The notes beneath the pieces were generated by a model. That model was not told the origin of the DNA. It ran no database searches and was given only the letters and a program-made list of their open reading frames with translations. A DNA stretch of 64,000 nucleotides, taken from Paenibacillus sp. SY21-1 (GTDB lineage Bacteria; Bacillota; Bacilli; Paenibacillales; Paenibacillaceae). Within the stretch, counting starts at the first letter, position 1. Each line of letters begins with the position of its first letter. The stretch spans positions 33,626 to 97,625 of the forward strand of contig NZ_STGF01000029.1 of NCBI RefSeq assembly GCF_005222705.1, given 5' to 3'. Shown here one piece after another: positions 16,792-24,032 of this stretch. Position numbers and translations under genes: made by a program.

Positions 16792-16820
16792 TTTACTGCC
16801 GAAATATGTCGTTATATAAT
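16792..16820 (+). promoter_or_regulatory. Sigma-A promoter for the riboswitch-chemoreceptor unit
   Basis: TTTACT (16792-16797), 17-base spacer, TATAAT (16815-16820). Transcription would begin about 50 bases before the aptamer. Confidence 0.6.
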
Positions 16821-16877
16821 CAAAATGTCAACAGCTGCGCCGGATAACAAGCCGTTCGCCGCAATTATGATGGAACA

Positions 16878-16953
16878 AAGGCAAAACCGCCGAAAGGCGG
16901 CGACGCAAAGCTTCGGATCTAAAGCGTTCAGCGCTATGATGGCCGGGTTGCCG
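16878..16953 (+). promoter_or_regulatory. Cyclic-di-GMP riboswitch (GEMM-I class)
   Basis: The sequence carries GGCAAAACCGCCGAAAGGCGG, that is, a stem with a GAAA tetraloop, then GACGCAAAGC, GGATCTAA, a variable arm, and ATGGCCGGGTTGCC. These are the conserved parts of the GEMM-I aptamer, which senses cyclic di-GMP (some variants prefer cyclic GMP-AMP). A terminator hairpin starts 24 bases after the aptamer, and the chemoreceptor gene follows, a typical GEMM target. Confidence 0.8.
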
Positions 16954-16976
16954 AATGAGGAACGGATCTGTTTATG

Positions 16977-17008
16977 CAAATCCAGTCTAATCGGGCTGGA
17001 TTTTTTTA
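16977..17008 (+). terminator. Terminator of the riboswitch expression platform
   Basis: AAATCCAG pairs with CTGGATTT around TCTAATCGGG, followed by T residues. Its place between aptamer and coding region suggests ligand-dependent termination. Confidence 0.75.
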
Positions 17009-17093
17009 TTTGATACGGGGGAGGCCTTGCAAGCGTCTACGAACGGAATCTGCACTGCGGCCACACATACTAACACGGAAAAAGAGTGATGAC

Positions 17094-19070
17094 ATGAAGC
17101 TATCGGTAAAAAGCAGCCTAATAACGACCTTGTTGATGGCACTGGCGTTAAGCAGCGTATCCTTTTTGGGATATACAAAGGCGAAAAGCTCACTGGAGCA
17201 TAATTTTCAGGATCAAGCGTCACAGCAGTTAAATTCCGTAAAAAGCTATATTGATATATGGATTCGGGGTGGGCAAGATAAATACAAGGCTCTAAGCCAA
17301 TCCGACGATTTAAGAAGCAACAATATTCCTCAAATTTTGGCGTACAGCACCCGGATGACGGAGTTAACGAACAACCCCGACGAGTTTGCCTTTATTGACC
17401 CGAATGGGCAGCTTTATTTGCCGGGCGCAACCGTTGACGTATCCGACTATCCGCATTTTCAAAGGGCGATTCAAGGCGAGACGGTGACGGTAGATCCGGT
17501 AGGCTCCAAATCCCCTGGTGTAGAAGGAACGCCGATCGTGTTGACCGCAACCCCTGTTAAAGACGATCAAGGCAATATTGTAGGGGTAAGCAATGGCGGG
17601 CAGCCTATTCAGGATTTAATAGACCTTATCTCCAATGTGAAATTAGGCCAAACGGGACATGCCATCGTTTTTACGAAGGACGGTACCGTTGTGGCGAGCC
17701 AGAATAAAGAAGATACCTTGCAAAAGAACATGGCGGACTTTGGAAGCGAGAAGCTTAACCAGATGGTGCTGGACAGCACCAACGGCGGCTCAGGCATTGT
17801 AGAGACAGTCGTTAACGGTGTGGACCATATGATCGTTTATGGCAAGCCAAGCACGATGGATTGGGGAATTGCCATACTTGTCCCGACAAGCGAGGCTTTT
17901 GCCGAAGCCAATTCACTGCTCTGGTTCTCCATTATCGTTACAGTCGTTTCCTTGCTGCTATCGGCAGCAATTATCTATACAGTTATGCGGAGAACGTTGA
18001 AGCCTCTTTCCGTCATAAACGATAAGCTGAAGGAGCTATCCGCCAGCGAAGGGAATTTGGCCTCAAGGCTTGCCGTCGAGACAAACGATGAAATTGGCGA
18101 GCTTTCTCAGAGCTTCAATCGCATGCTGGAAAGCATGCAAGGGTTGATCCGTTCTATCTTGAACAAAGGACAGGTCGTCGCTCAGTCGACTACCAGCCTG
18201 CTGGGGAACGTTGATCAAATATCTTCCACGGTTCAACAGACGACAGCCAGCATTCAACAAACAAACTATGGGATGCAGAGTCAGATGACGGGCTACGAGC
18301 AAAATTTGGAGCTGGTTGGGCACATTGGCGATAGCGTGTACGGCATCCTAAACACCTCCAACCAAACCTCGGATTTGTCCAAAAAGGCATCAGAGGAAGC
18401 CGAGCATGGGAATGAAGCGGTCATAAGCTTGGCTCGCCAGATGAGCTTTATTCAAGAAACGGTCAGCAGCGCTGCCCAGGCAATCGAGCGGCTTGGCGAG
18501 CGTTCGGAGGAAATCGGGAGCATTACCTCGCTCATTACGGCCATTGCGTCTCAAACGAATCTGTTGGCTCTGAATGCCTCAATCGAAGCTGCGAGAGCGG
18601 GTGAGCATGGCAAGGGATTTGCGGTAGTCGCTGATGAAATTCGCAAGCTTGCCGAGCAATCCTCAGGATCCGCCAGCCAGATTAACCGGCTTATTCATGA
18701 AGTGCAAGTCGATACCTCGCAAGCGGTGGAAAATATGAGCAAAGGCACGACGGAAGTTGTTGTAGGCATGGAGCAAGTGAAGCAAGTCGGGCGCGTGTTT
18801 GAACGAATCGTAGCAACTACGGCGAACGTTTCCAGTCAAATGGGCACCATCGCCGCTTCCGCCGACCAGCTTAATGCCAACACAAAACGAGTGGAAGCCG
18901 AGATTAAAGCCAGCGTGCAAATCGGGAAAGAATCGTCTCACAATTTTGAAACCATTACGGCAGTATCCGAGGAGCAGCTTGCCTCGATTATGGAAATCAC
19001 ACATTCGGTTGAGCAGCTTACGCGCACGGCTGACGAGTTAAAGACGATGTTGAACAGGTTTAATCTATAA
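17094..19070 (+). CDS. Methyl-accepting chemotaxis protein with dCache sensor
   Basis: The 658-residue transmembrane receptor starts with a membrane helix (SSLITTLLMALALSSVSFLG), followed by an extracellular double-Cache domain of about 230 residues (AFIDPNGQLYLPGATVDVSDYPHF; GHAIVFTKDGTVVASQ), a second helix near residues 272-298, a HAMP linker (LKPLSVINDKLKELSASEGNLASRL), and a long coiled-coil signalling domain with the hairpin tip ITAIASQTNLLALNASIEAARAGE. It senses an unknown small molecule and signals to CheA. The ATG at 17094 opens with MKLSVKSS. The GEMM riboswitch and its terminator in the leader tie its expression to cyclic di-GMP. Confidence 0.9.
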   Translation: MKLSVKSSLITTLLMALALSSVSFLGYTKAKSSLEHNFQDQASQQLNSVKSYIDIWIRGGQDKYKALSQSDDLRSNNIPQILAYSTRMTELTNNPDEFAFIDPNGQLYLPGATVDVSDYPHFQRAIQGETVTVDPVGSKSPGVEGTPIVLTATPVKDDQGNIVGVSNGGQPIQDLIDLISNVKLGQTGHAIVFTKDGTVVASQNKEDTLQKNMADFGSEKLNQMVLDSTNGGSGIVETVVNGVDHMIVYGKPSTMDWGIAILVPTSEAFAEANSLLWFSIIVTVVSLLLSAAIIYTVMRRTLKPLSVINDKLKELSASEGNLASRLAVETNDEIGELSQSFNRMLESMQGLIRSILNKGQVVAQSTTSLLGNVDQISSTVQQTTASIQQTNYGMQSQMTGYEQNLELVGHIGDSVYGILNTSNQTSDLSKKASEEAEHGNEAVISLARQMSFIQETVSSAAQAIERLGERSEEIGSITSLITAIASQTNLLALNASIEAARAGEHGKGFAVVADEIRKLAEQSSGSASQINRLIHEVQVDTSQAVENMSKGTTEVVVGMEQVKQVGRVFERIVATTANVSSQMGTIAASADQLNANTKRVEAEIKASVQIGKESSHNFETITAVSEEQLASIMEITHSVEQLTRTADELKTMLNRFNL

Positions 19071-19249
19071 CGGTCAACCTAGCCGGGCCGCCGCTTTAGG
19101 CCCTCTTCCGACACGTATGCTTGATGCGAAGGCTCATATGGATGATTGAATGCGAATGGCAGCGGCAAATCGTATTTACATTCATCCCCCAAGCTGATAG
19201 AATGAGGATTTTTATAGATATATAGATAAGGAATGGGAGAGATGGCCTT

Positions 19250-20068
19250 ATGCATACTGTTCATTCGCTTCAAGCTGTTATGGAGCTGATCCCTATCCTA
19301 AAGGCGGCTGTTCCAGCCGAATTGTCAATCGCGGTCTGTGATAGGGAAAGGTTTATTGCTTATTGGCCTGGACAGGATATTGACCTCAACATCGCCAGCG
19401 GTCAACCTCTGCAACCGGAGGAGCCGCTCATGCAGGCTGTTCGCCATAATAAAGCTTTAAGGGCAGAGGTGCCTGCGGAGTTCTACGGTTTTGAGTTTAT
19501 TGGGACGGCTACGCCGCTGCTTAACCAGGAAGGAGCGGTTATAGGCGGTATTGCGATTCAGCTTAGAAAGCAGAGTGAGCTAATAACCATTGCCGACCGC
19601 ATTTCACTCTCCTTATCACAAGCCAATAGTCAGCTTTCACAGGTTACAAATAGCTCTATCGGCGTGACCGGGTCCGCGCAACAGCTGCTGTCATTAGCTC
19701 ATCGGACGGTGGAGCAGGTGAATGAAACGGGAAAGGTAGTAGAGCTTGTCAAACGGGTAGCCGATCAAACGAACCTGTTAGGCATTAATGCCGCTATTGA
19801 AGCCGCCCATGCGGGCGATAAAGGCAGGGGCTTCGGCATTGTAGCCGACGAGATCAGGAAGCTGTCAAGCGAGACGCTGGCTTCTACAAAAGCTATTGCG
19901 CATACGCTGAAAGCCTTTGATACATCGCTTGCCACGATGCGTCTTTCCATTGAACAGATGACTTCAACCTTGGATCAGCAAGCCTCCTCGTCACAGCAAG
20001 TGCTGGCGCATATGGAGGAGATTCAACGGATGTCCGAACAGCTTAATCGGTTTACCCAGAAGCTATAA
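19250..20068 (+). CDS. Soluble chemoreceptor-like protein (YfmS type)
   Basis: The 272-residue protein has no membrane helix. Residues 1-115 form a small sensory domain (LSIAVCDRERFIAYWPGQDIDL; GTATPLLNQEGAVIGGIAIQL), and the rest is a shortened MCP signalling hairpin with VADQTNLLGINAAIEAAHAGDKGRGF. This matches cytosolic receptors such as B. subtilis YfmS. It could feed intracellular signals to CheA. The ATG follows GGGAGAG. It lies 180 bases after the membrane receptor, and a terminator closes it. Confidence 0.82.
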   Translation: MHTVHSLQAVMELIPILKAAVPAELSIAVCDRERFIAYWPGQDIDLNIASGQPLQPEEPLMQAVRHNKALRAEVPAEFYGFEFIGTATPLLNQEGAVIGGIAIQLRKQSELITIADRISLSLSQANSQLSQVTNSSIGVTGSAQQLLSLAHRTVEQVNETGKVVELVKRVADQTNLLGINAAIEAAHAGDKGRGFGIVADEIRKLSSETLASTKAIAHTLKAFDTSLATMRLSIEQMTSTLDQQASSSQQVLAHMEEIQRMSEQLNRFTQKL

Positions 20069-20080
20069 ACCCATACAATC

Positions 20081-20114
20081 GGAGAGCGGCCATGACTGGC
20101 CACTCTTTTTTTTG
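20081..20114 (+). terminator. Intrinsic terminator after the soluble receptor gene
   Basis: AGAGCGGCCA pairs with TGGCCACTCT around TGAC, followed by T residues. Confidence 0.85.
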
Positions 20115-20237
20115 CGAAATTAGAGACCTTTATAAGCTTGTCTGGGCATTGTTGGACCAAAAACAGCATAAGGAAAAAGAGATGTCCATTTATGGGCGGG
20201 AGGCCTTCATTATTGTACGAGCGGGGAAGTGTGTGCC

Positions 20238-20990
20238 TTGAGCGTAAAAAAAGGAATAAAGCTGCTGGCGCTGGTTGGCGGAATAGCCGCCGTCAATATT
20301 GCTGTGCTGTCGCCGGGATTGCTTGGCATCCGGATTGGAGGAGAAAGCGCGCTCCAGACAGCCTCCGGGCTTACTTTGCTTGTTGTCAGCTTTCTGGCGC
20401 TCCTCTATGGAGCCTATGGCTTGTTGTTCCTATCGTCGTCTGCCGCAACGATAGCGCCCGCCGCGAGAGCGGCGACGAAAGAGGACTATATCGCAGCGCT
20501 GCAGCATTACCGCAATGCCAAGGCGCTCAAAAAAGATATTGCGCTGGCTTGCGAGCAACTGGAGAGGATGGAGAAGAAAAAGCATGCGTTATTCCGCTCG
20601 CTTGCCCAAAGATTTGAGCCCGCCGAAATTAGCTATAAAAAGTTTGCGGCAGCGATTTATGAGGTGGAGAAGCTTTTTTATCTGAATATTCGAGGCGTCT
20701 TGAATAAATTAAGCGTGTTTGACGCTTCGGGCTATGGGCGCCTTGCCGGGCCGGAGAACCCTGCGAGGCTAACCGACAAACTACAGAAGGAGAAGAGCGA
20801 GCTATATCGGGAGTACATGACCTACGTTGCCGGTTATTTGGGCGCAAACGAGGAAATTATGCTCAAGCTGGATAGGCTGCTGCTGGAAATATCTTTGCTG
20901 AACAGCGCGGACTTTCGCGATGTGGAGGAAATGCCAGGCATGAAGGAAATCGATAGGCTCATTAAGCAGACCCCATTATACAAGCATTGA
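20238..20990 (+). CDS. XpaC-like membrane protein
   Basis: The 250-residue protein begins with two hydrophobic helices (LLALVGGIAAVNIAVLSPGLLG and TLLVVSFLALLYGAYGLLFL) and continues as a mostly helical, probably coiled-coil domain ending MKEIDRLIKQTPLYKH. The layout and the TelA gene two positions downstream match B. subtilis xpaC-yaaN, so I assign it to the XpaC (5-bromo-4-chloroindolyl phosphate hydrolysis) family. Its real role is unknown and no hydrolase active site is visible. I take TTG 20238, ten bases after GGGGA. The VWA gene follows after 12 bases, so this is the first gene of a three-gene operon. Confidence 0.65.
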   Translation: MSVKKGIKLLALVGGIAAVNIAVLSPGLLGIRIGGESALQTASGLTLLVVSFLALLYGAYGLLFLSSSAATIAPAARAATKEDYIAALQHYRNAKALKKDIALACEQLERMEKKKHALFRSLAQRFEPAEISYKKFAAAIYEVEKLFYLNIRGVLNKLSVFDASGYGRLAGPENPARLTDKLQKEKSELYREYMTYVAGYLGANEEIMLKLDRLLLEISLLNSADFRDVEEMPGMKEIDRLIKQTPLYKH

Positions 20991-21002
20991 GAGGTGACGG
21001 CT

Positions 21003-22691
21003 ATGGTCGGTAAAGGGAAGGCTTTTGTCGTGCTGATGGCGATTGCGGCCCTTGTCTTTGCGATGGTTTATGCGGGAGTTGTCTTAACCTCGGACTTGGG
21101 CAAATCCAATGAACAGATCAGCTCCGAGGATGCGGCAGAACAGCTGGATAAGCTTTATAGACAGGTGTCCGTTTCCACGGCGGAGCCGGTTAAAGGGCAA
21201 ATTGACCTTAACCCTGCCGATGTGGCTGACGCCCTGCCGGATATATCCAAGTTCGCCGTTTCCGTAGAAAATACGACGGATAGCTTTGTCGAAATTTTGT
21301 CGTCAACCGAAAAATCAGGCACCGGCGTCGACGGCTGGCTAAACGAGGTGGCGACGGCCTTCAACCAGGCCAATATACAGCTGGATGGCAGCAGCATTTC
21401 GGTCAAAATACGCAATATTGCTTCAGGCACGGCTGCCGATTACATAAGATCAGGAAAATATGTGCCTGATGCCTATACGCCATCCAATGAGCTATGGGGA
21501 GAAATGGTGAAGGCCAGCGGCGTGCCTATCCAGACCATTACCGATAGGCTGGTCGGCAATGTGGCCGGTATTGTAGCGACTAAAGAAAAGTATGAGGAGC
21601 TGGTAAGCAAATACGGCTCGCTGAACATAAAAACGGTGACCGATGCAATCGCGAATAACGAGCTTGCGATGGGATACACCGACCCTTTTGCAAGCTCAAC
21701 AGGGCTGAATTTTCTTGCAACTGCGCTGCAGACGTTCGATAGCTCGGATATGCTGAGCGATCAGGCGGTTCAGGGCTTTGAGAAATTCCAGGCCAATGTG
21801 CCGTTTACCGCATCAACGACGCTGCAAATGAGGGAGGCGGCCAAAACGGGCATGCTGGACGCCTTTGTTCTGGAATATCAGACCTTTGTTAATGCCGCCG
21901 ATTTTACGACCGGCTACAGCTTTACTCCTTTTGGCGTAAGACACGACAGCCCGCTTTACGCGCTAGGCGATCTGTCTGCGCAGAAGCTGGCCATCCTGGA
22001 GAGCTTCGCGGCTTTTGTCGCCCAGGAGCCGTATCAGAATCTGGCGGAGCAAAGCGGATTTAACGGGCTTGCCGATTACAGCCCCGAGCTCGGATTGGCG
22101 GACGGAGCCTTGCTTGCTGCTGCGCAGAAGCTATGGAAGGAGAAGAAGGACGGGAGCAAGCCGATTGCGGCGGTGTTTGTCTCCGACGTGTCAGGGAGCA
22201 TGGCCGGCGAGCCGCTTAACCGGTTGAAGGAATCGTTGCTGAAAGGACAGCAGTATTTAGGGCGAGAGAACAGCATCGGTTTTGTTTCCTATTCCAGCGA
22301 TGTGGTTGTAAACCTGCCGATTGGCAAATACGATGCCAACCAGCAGTCCATGCTGGTCGGAGCGATCAACAGCTTGCAGGCGAGCGGAGGAACGGCTACC
22401 TTTGACGGCATCATCGTGGCGATGAAAATGCTGCAGGAGGAGCTGGCGATTCATCCGGACGTAAAGCCCGTTATTTTTGTGCTCAGCGACGGGGAGACGA
22501 ATGAAGGCCATTCGCTGTTGGATATTAAAGGGCTGATCGAAACGTACAAAATGCCGATTTATACGATTGGCTACAATGCCAATATTGCCGCGCTGCAGAG
22601 CATTTCCGATTTGAATGAGGCTGCCAGCATCAATGCGGATACGGAGGATGTCGTCTATAAAATCGGCAATTTGCTTAATGTACAGATGTAA
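21003..22691 (+). CDS. Membrane-anchored substrate-binding-like plus VWA-domain protein
   Basis: The 562-residue protein has one N-terminal membrane helix (AFVVLMAIAALVFAMVYAGVVL), then a long extracytoplasmic part that reads as a type 2 periplasmic-binding-protein-like domain (about residues 85-360), then a von Willebrand A domain with the metal site DVSGSMAG and a later SGGTATFDG and VLSDGETNEG. The VWA MIDAS motif DxSxS is intact. Such fusions are found beside TelA-family genes. It probably forms metal-dependent protein contacts outside the membrane, linked to the XpaC-like and TelA-like proteins. ATG 21003 follows GAGGTGA. Confidence 0.75.
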   Translation: MVGKGKAFVVLMAIAALVFAMVYAGVVLTSDLGKSNEQISSEDAAEQLDKLYRQVSVSTAEPVKGQIDLNPADVADALPDISKFAVSVENTTDSFVEILSSTEKSGTGVDGWLNEVATAFNQANIQLDGSSISVKIRNIASGTAADYIRSGKYVPDAYTPSNELWGEMVKASGVPIQTITDRLVGNVAGIVATKEKYEELVSKYGSLNIKTVTDAIANNELAMGYTDPFASSTGLNFLATALQTFDSSDMLSDQAVQGFEKFQANVPFTASTTLQMREAAKTGMLDAFVLEYQTFVNAADFTTGYSFTPFGVRHDSPLYALGDLSAQKLAILESFAAFVAQEPYQNLAEQSGFNGLADYSPELGLADGALLAAAQKLWKEKKDGSKPIAAVFVSDVSGSMAGEPLNRLKESLLKGQQYLGRENSIGFVSYSSDVVVNLPIGKYDANQQSMLVGAINSLQASGGTATFDGIIVAMKMLQEELAIHPDVKPVIFVLSDGETNEGHSLLDIKGLIETYKMPIYTIGYNANIAALQSISDLNEAASINADTEDVVYKIGNLLNVQM

Positions 22692-22716
22692 ACATTCATT
22701 TGGAGGGGGAGCGCGC

Positions 22717-23856
22717 ATGTCTTTTACGATGGAGGTTGTAAGCGAGGCGAAGCTGAAATCGGTAATTGAGGAGCAAATAAAGCCTGAGCCAGCAGAGTTG
22801 ACGGAGCTGAAGGAGCTGGCCCAAACGAATGTGGCAGCGATATTGGAGCTTGATCTGGAAGCTCTGGAGAAGCGCCGCAGCGTTCTGCAGTCGATTGATG
22901 CTTTTGGAATGAATACGATGCGCTCGTCCTCCGAAAAAAACGCCCTTCTGCAGGTGGCGGTAGGAAAGCTGTCGCAGACCGGCGAAGAAGGCGGGCAGGT
23001 GGCCAAAGGGCTGAGCGAGCTCCATTTGCAGCTCAGGGATCTTGATCCCAGTGTGATTGACTTTGCCAAAAGCGGCTTGCTGGGCAAGCTGTTTAATCCG
23101 CTTCGGCGTTATTTCGTCAAATATCAAAAAGCGGATTCCGTTATAGGTGACATTGTATTATCGCTGGACAAAGGTAAAATAATGTTAAAAAATGATAATA
23201 CCACGCTTGAGCTGGAGCAACAGTCCCTGCGGGAGCTGACCAAACGGCTGCAAAAGGAGATTCAGCTGGGAGCGCTTATGGATGCCGAGATCGAGAGGCA
23301 GGTTGAGGCAGCCCGGCTGCGCGTGGAATCGGAGGATAAAATTATTTTTATTACCGAGGAGGTCCTGTTTCCGCTGCGCCAGCGGGTGATGGATTTGCAG
23401 CAGATGCTCGTTGTAAATCAGCAAGGCATTATGGCCATTGAAGTGGTCATGCGCAACAATAAGGAGCTTATCCGCGGGGTTGATCGGGCAAGGAACGTTA
23501 CGATCTCCGCGTTAAGAATCGCTGTTACCGTGGCAAGCGCGCTTTATAATCAACGGATTGTCCTGCAAAAAATCGAGCTGCTTAATCAAACGACGGACAG
23601 TCTCATTAGCGGCACCTCCAAAATGCTAAAAAGCCAAGGCGTCGCTATTCAAAAGCAAGCGATGGAATCAAGCATTTCCGTGGATACAATGAAGCAGGCG
23701 TTTGTCGATGTGCTGTCCGCTCTGGACTCGATCAGCGCCTACAAGCAGGAGGCTCTGCCGCGCATGCGCGAAGCCATCCTTCAATTCAGGGAGCTGGCCG
23801 ACGAAGGGGAGAGCCGAATTGTACGGCTGGAGAAGGGGCAAAAGCTGGGGCTGTAG
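22717..23856 (+). CDS. TelA/YaaN-family protein (toxic anion resistance family)
   Basis: The 379-residue protein is almost fully helical and fits the TelA/KlaA family: LGKLFNPLRRYFVKYQKADSVI, then IVLSLDKGKIMLKNDNTTLE, IFITEEVLFPLRQRVMDLQQ, and NVTISALRIAVTVASALYNQ, in the order typical for YaaN. The family name comes from tellurite-resistance plasmids, but B. subtilis YaaN links it more broadly to envelope stress. No signal or membrane segment is present. ATG 22717 follows GGAGGGGG. It is the last gene of the XpaC-VWA-TelA operon. Confidence 0.85.
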   Translation: MSFTMEVVSEAKLKSVIEEQIKPEPAELTELKELAQTNVAAILELDLEALEKRRSVLQSIDAFGMNTMRSSSEKNALLQVAVGKLSQTGEEGGQVAKGLSELHLQLRDLDPSVIDFAKSGLLGKLFNPLRRYFVKYQKADSVIGDIVLSLDKGKIMLKNDNTTLELEQQSLRELTKRLQKEIQLGALMDAEIERQVEAARLRVESEDKIIFITEEVLFPLRQRVMDLQQMLVVNQQGIMAIEVVMRNNKELIRGVDRARNVTISALRIAVTVASALYNQRIVLQKIELLNQTTDSLISGTSKMLKSQGVAIQKQAMESSISVDTMKQAFVDVLSALDSISAYKQEALPRMREAILQFRELADEGESRIVRLEKGQKLGL

Positions 23857-24032
23857 CGGCCCGTCAGCTTTGCAGCCGGAGGACGGTGTCAACCGTTGCG
23901 GTTATCCCATACAGCTTGTACAAAATGCTGAATTCGCAACCTAAAAAAACCTCCTCCGTATGTACACTATAACATTGCTTCCCAACCATGCATGCCACTA
24001 CTACACCTATAGAAGCTGAGGTCATCCACCGT

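Noticed and set aside
16741..17013. 90-codon frame across the riboswitch
   Set aside because: It overlaps the promoter, aptamer and terminator, and its composition follows the RNA structure.
22717..23856. Tellurite resistance determinant
   Set aside because: TelA-family membership alone does not show tellurite resistance, and no TerC/TerD or TehB gene is near.
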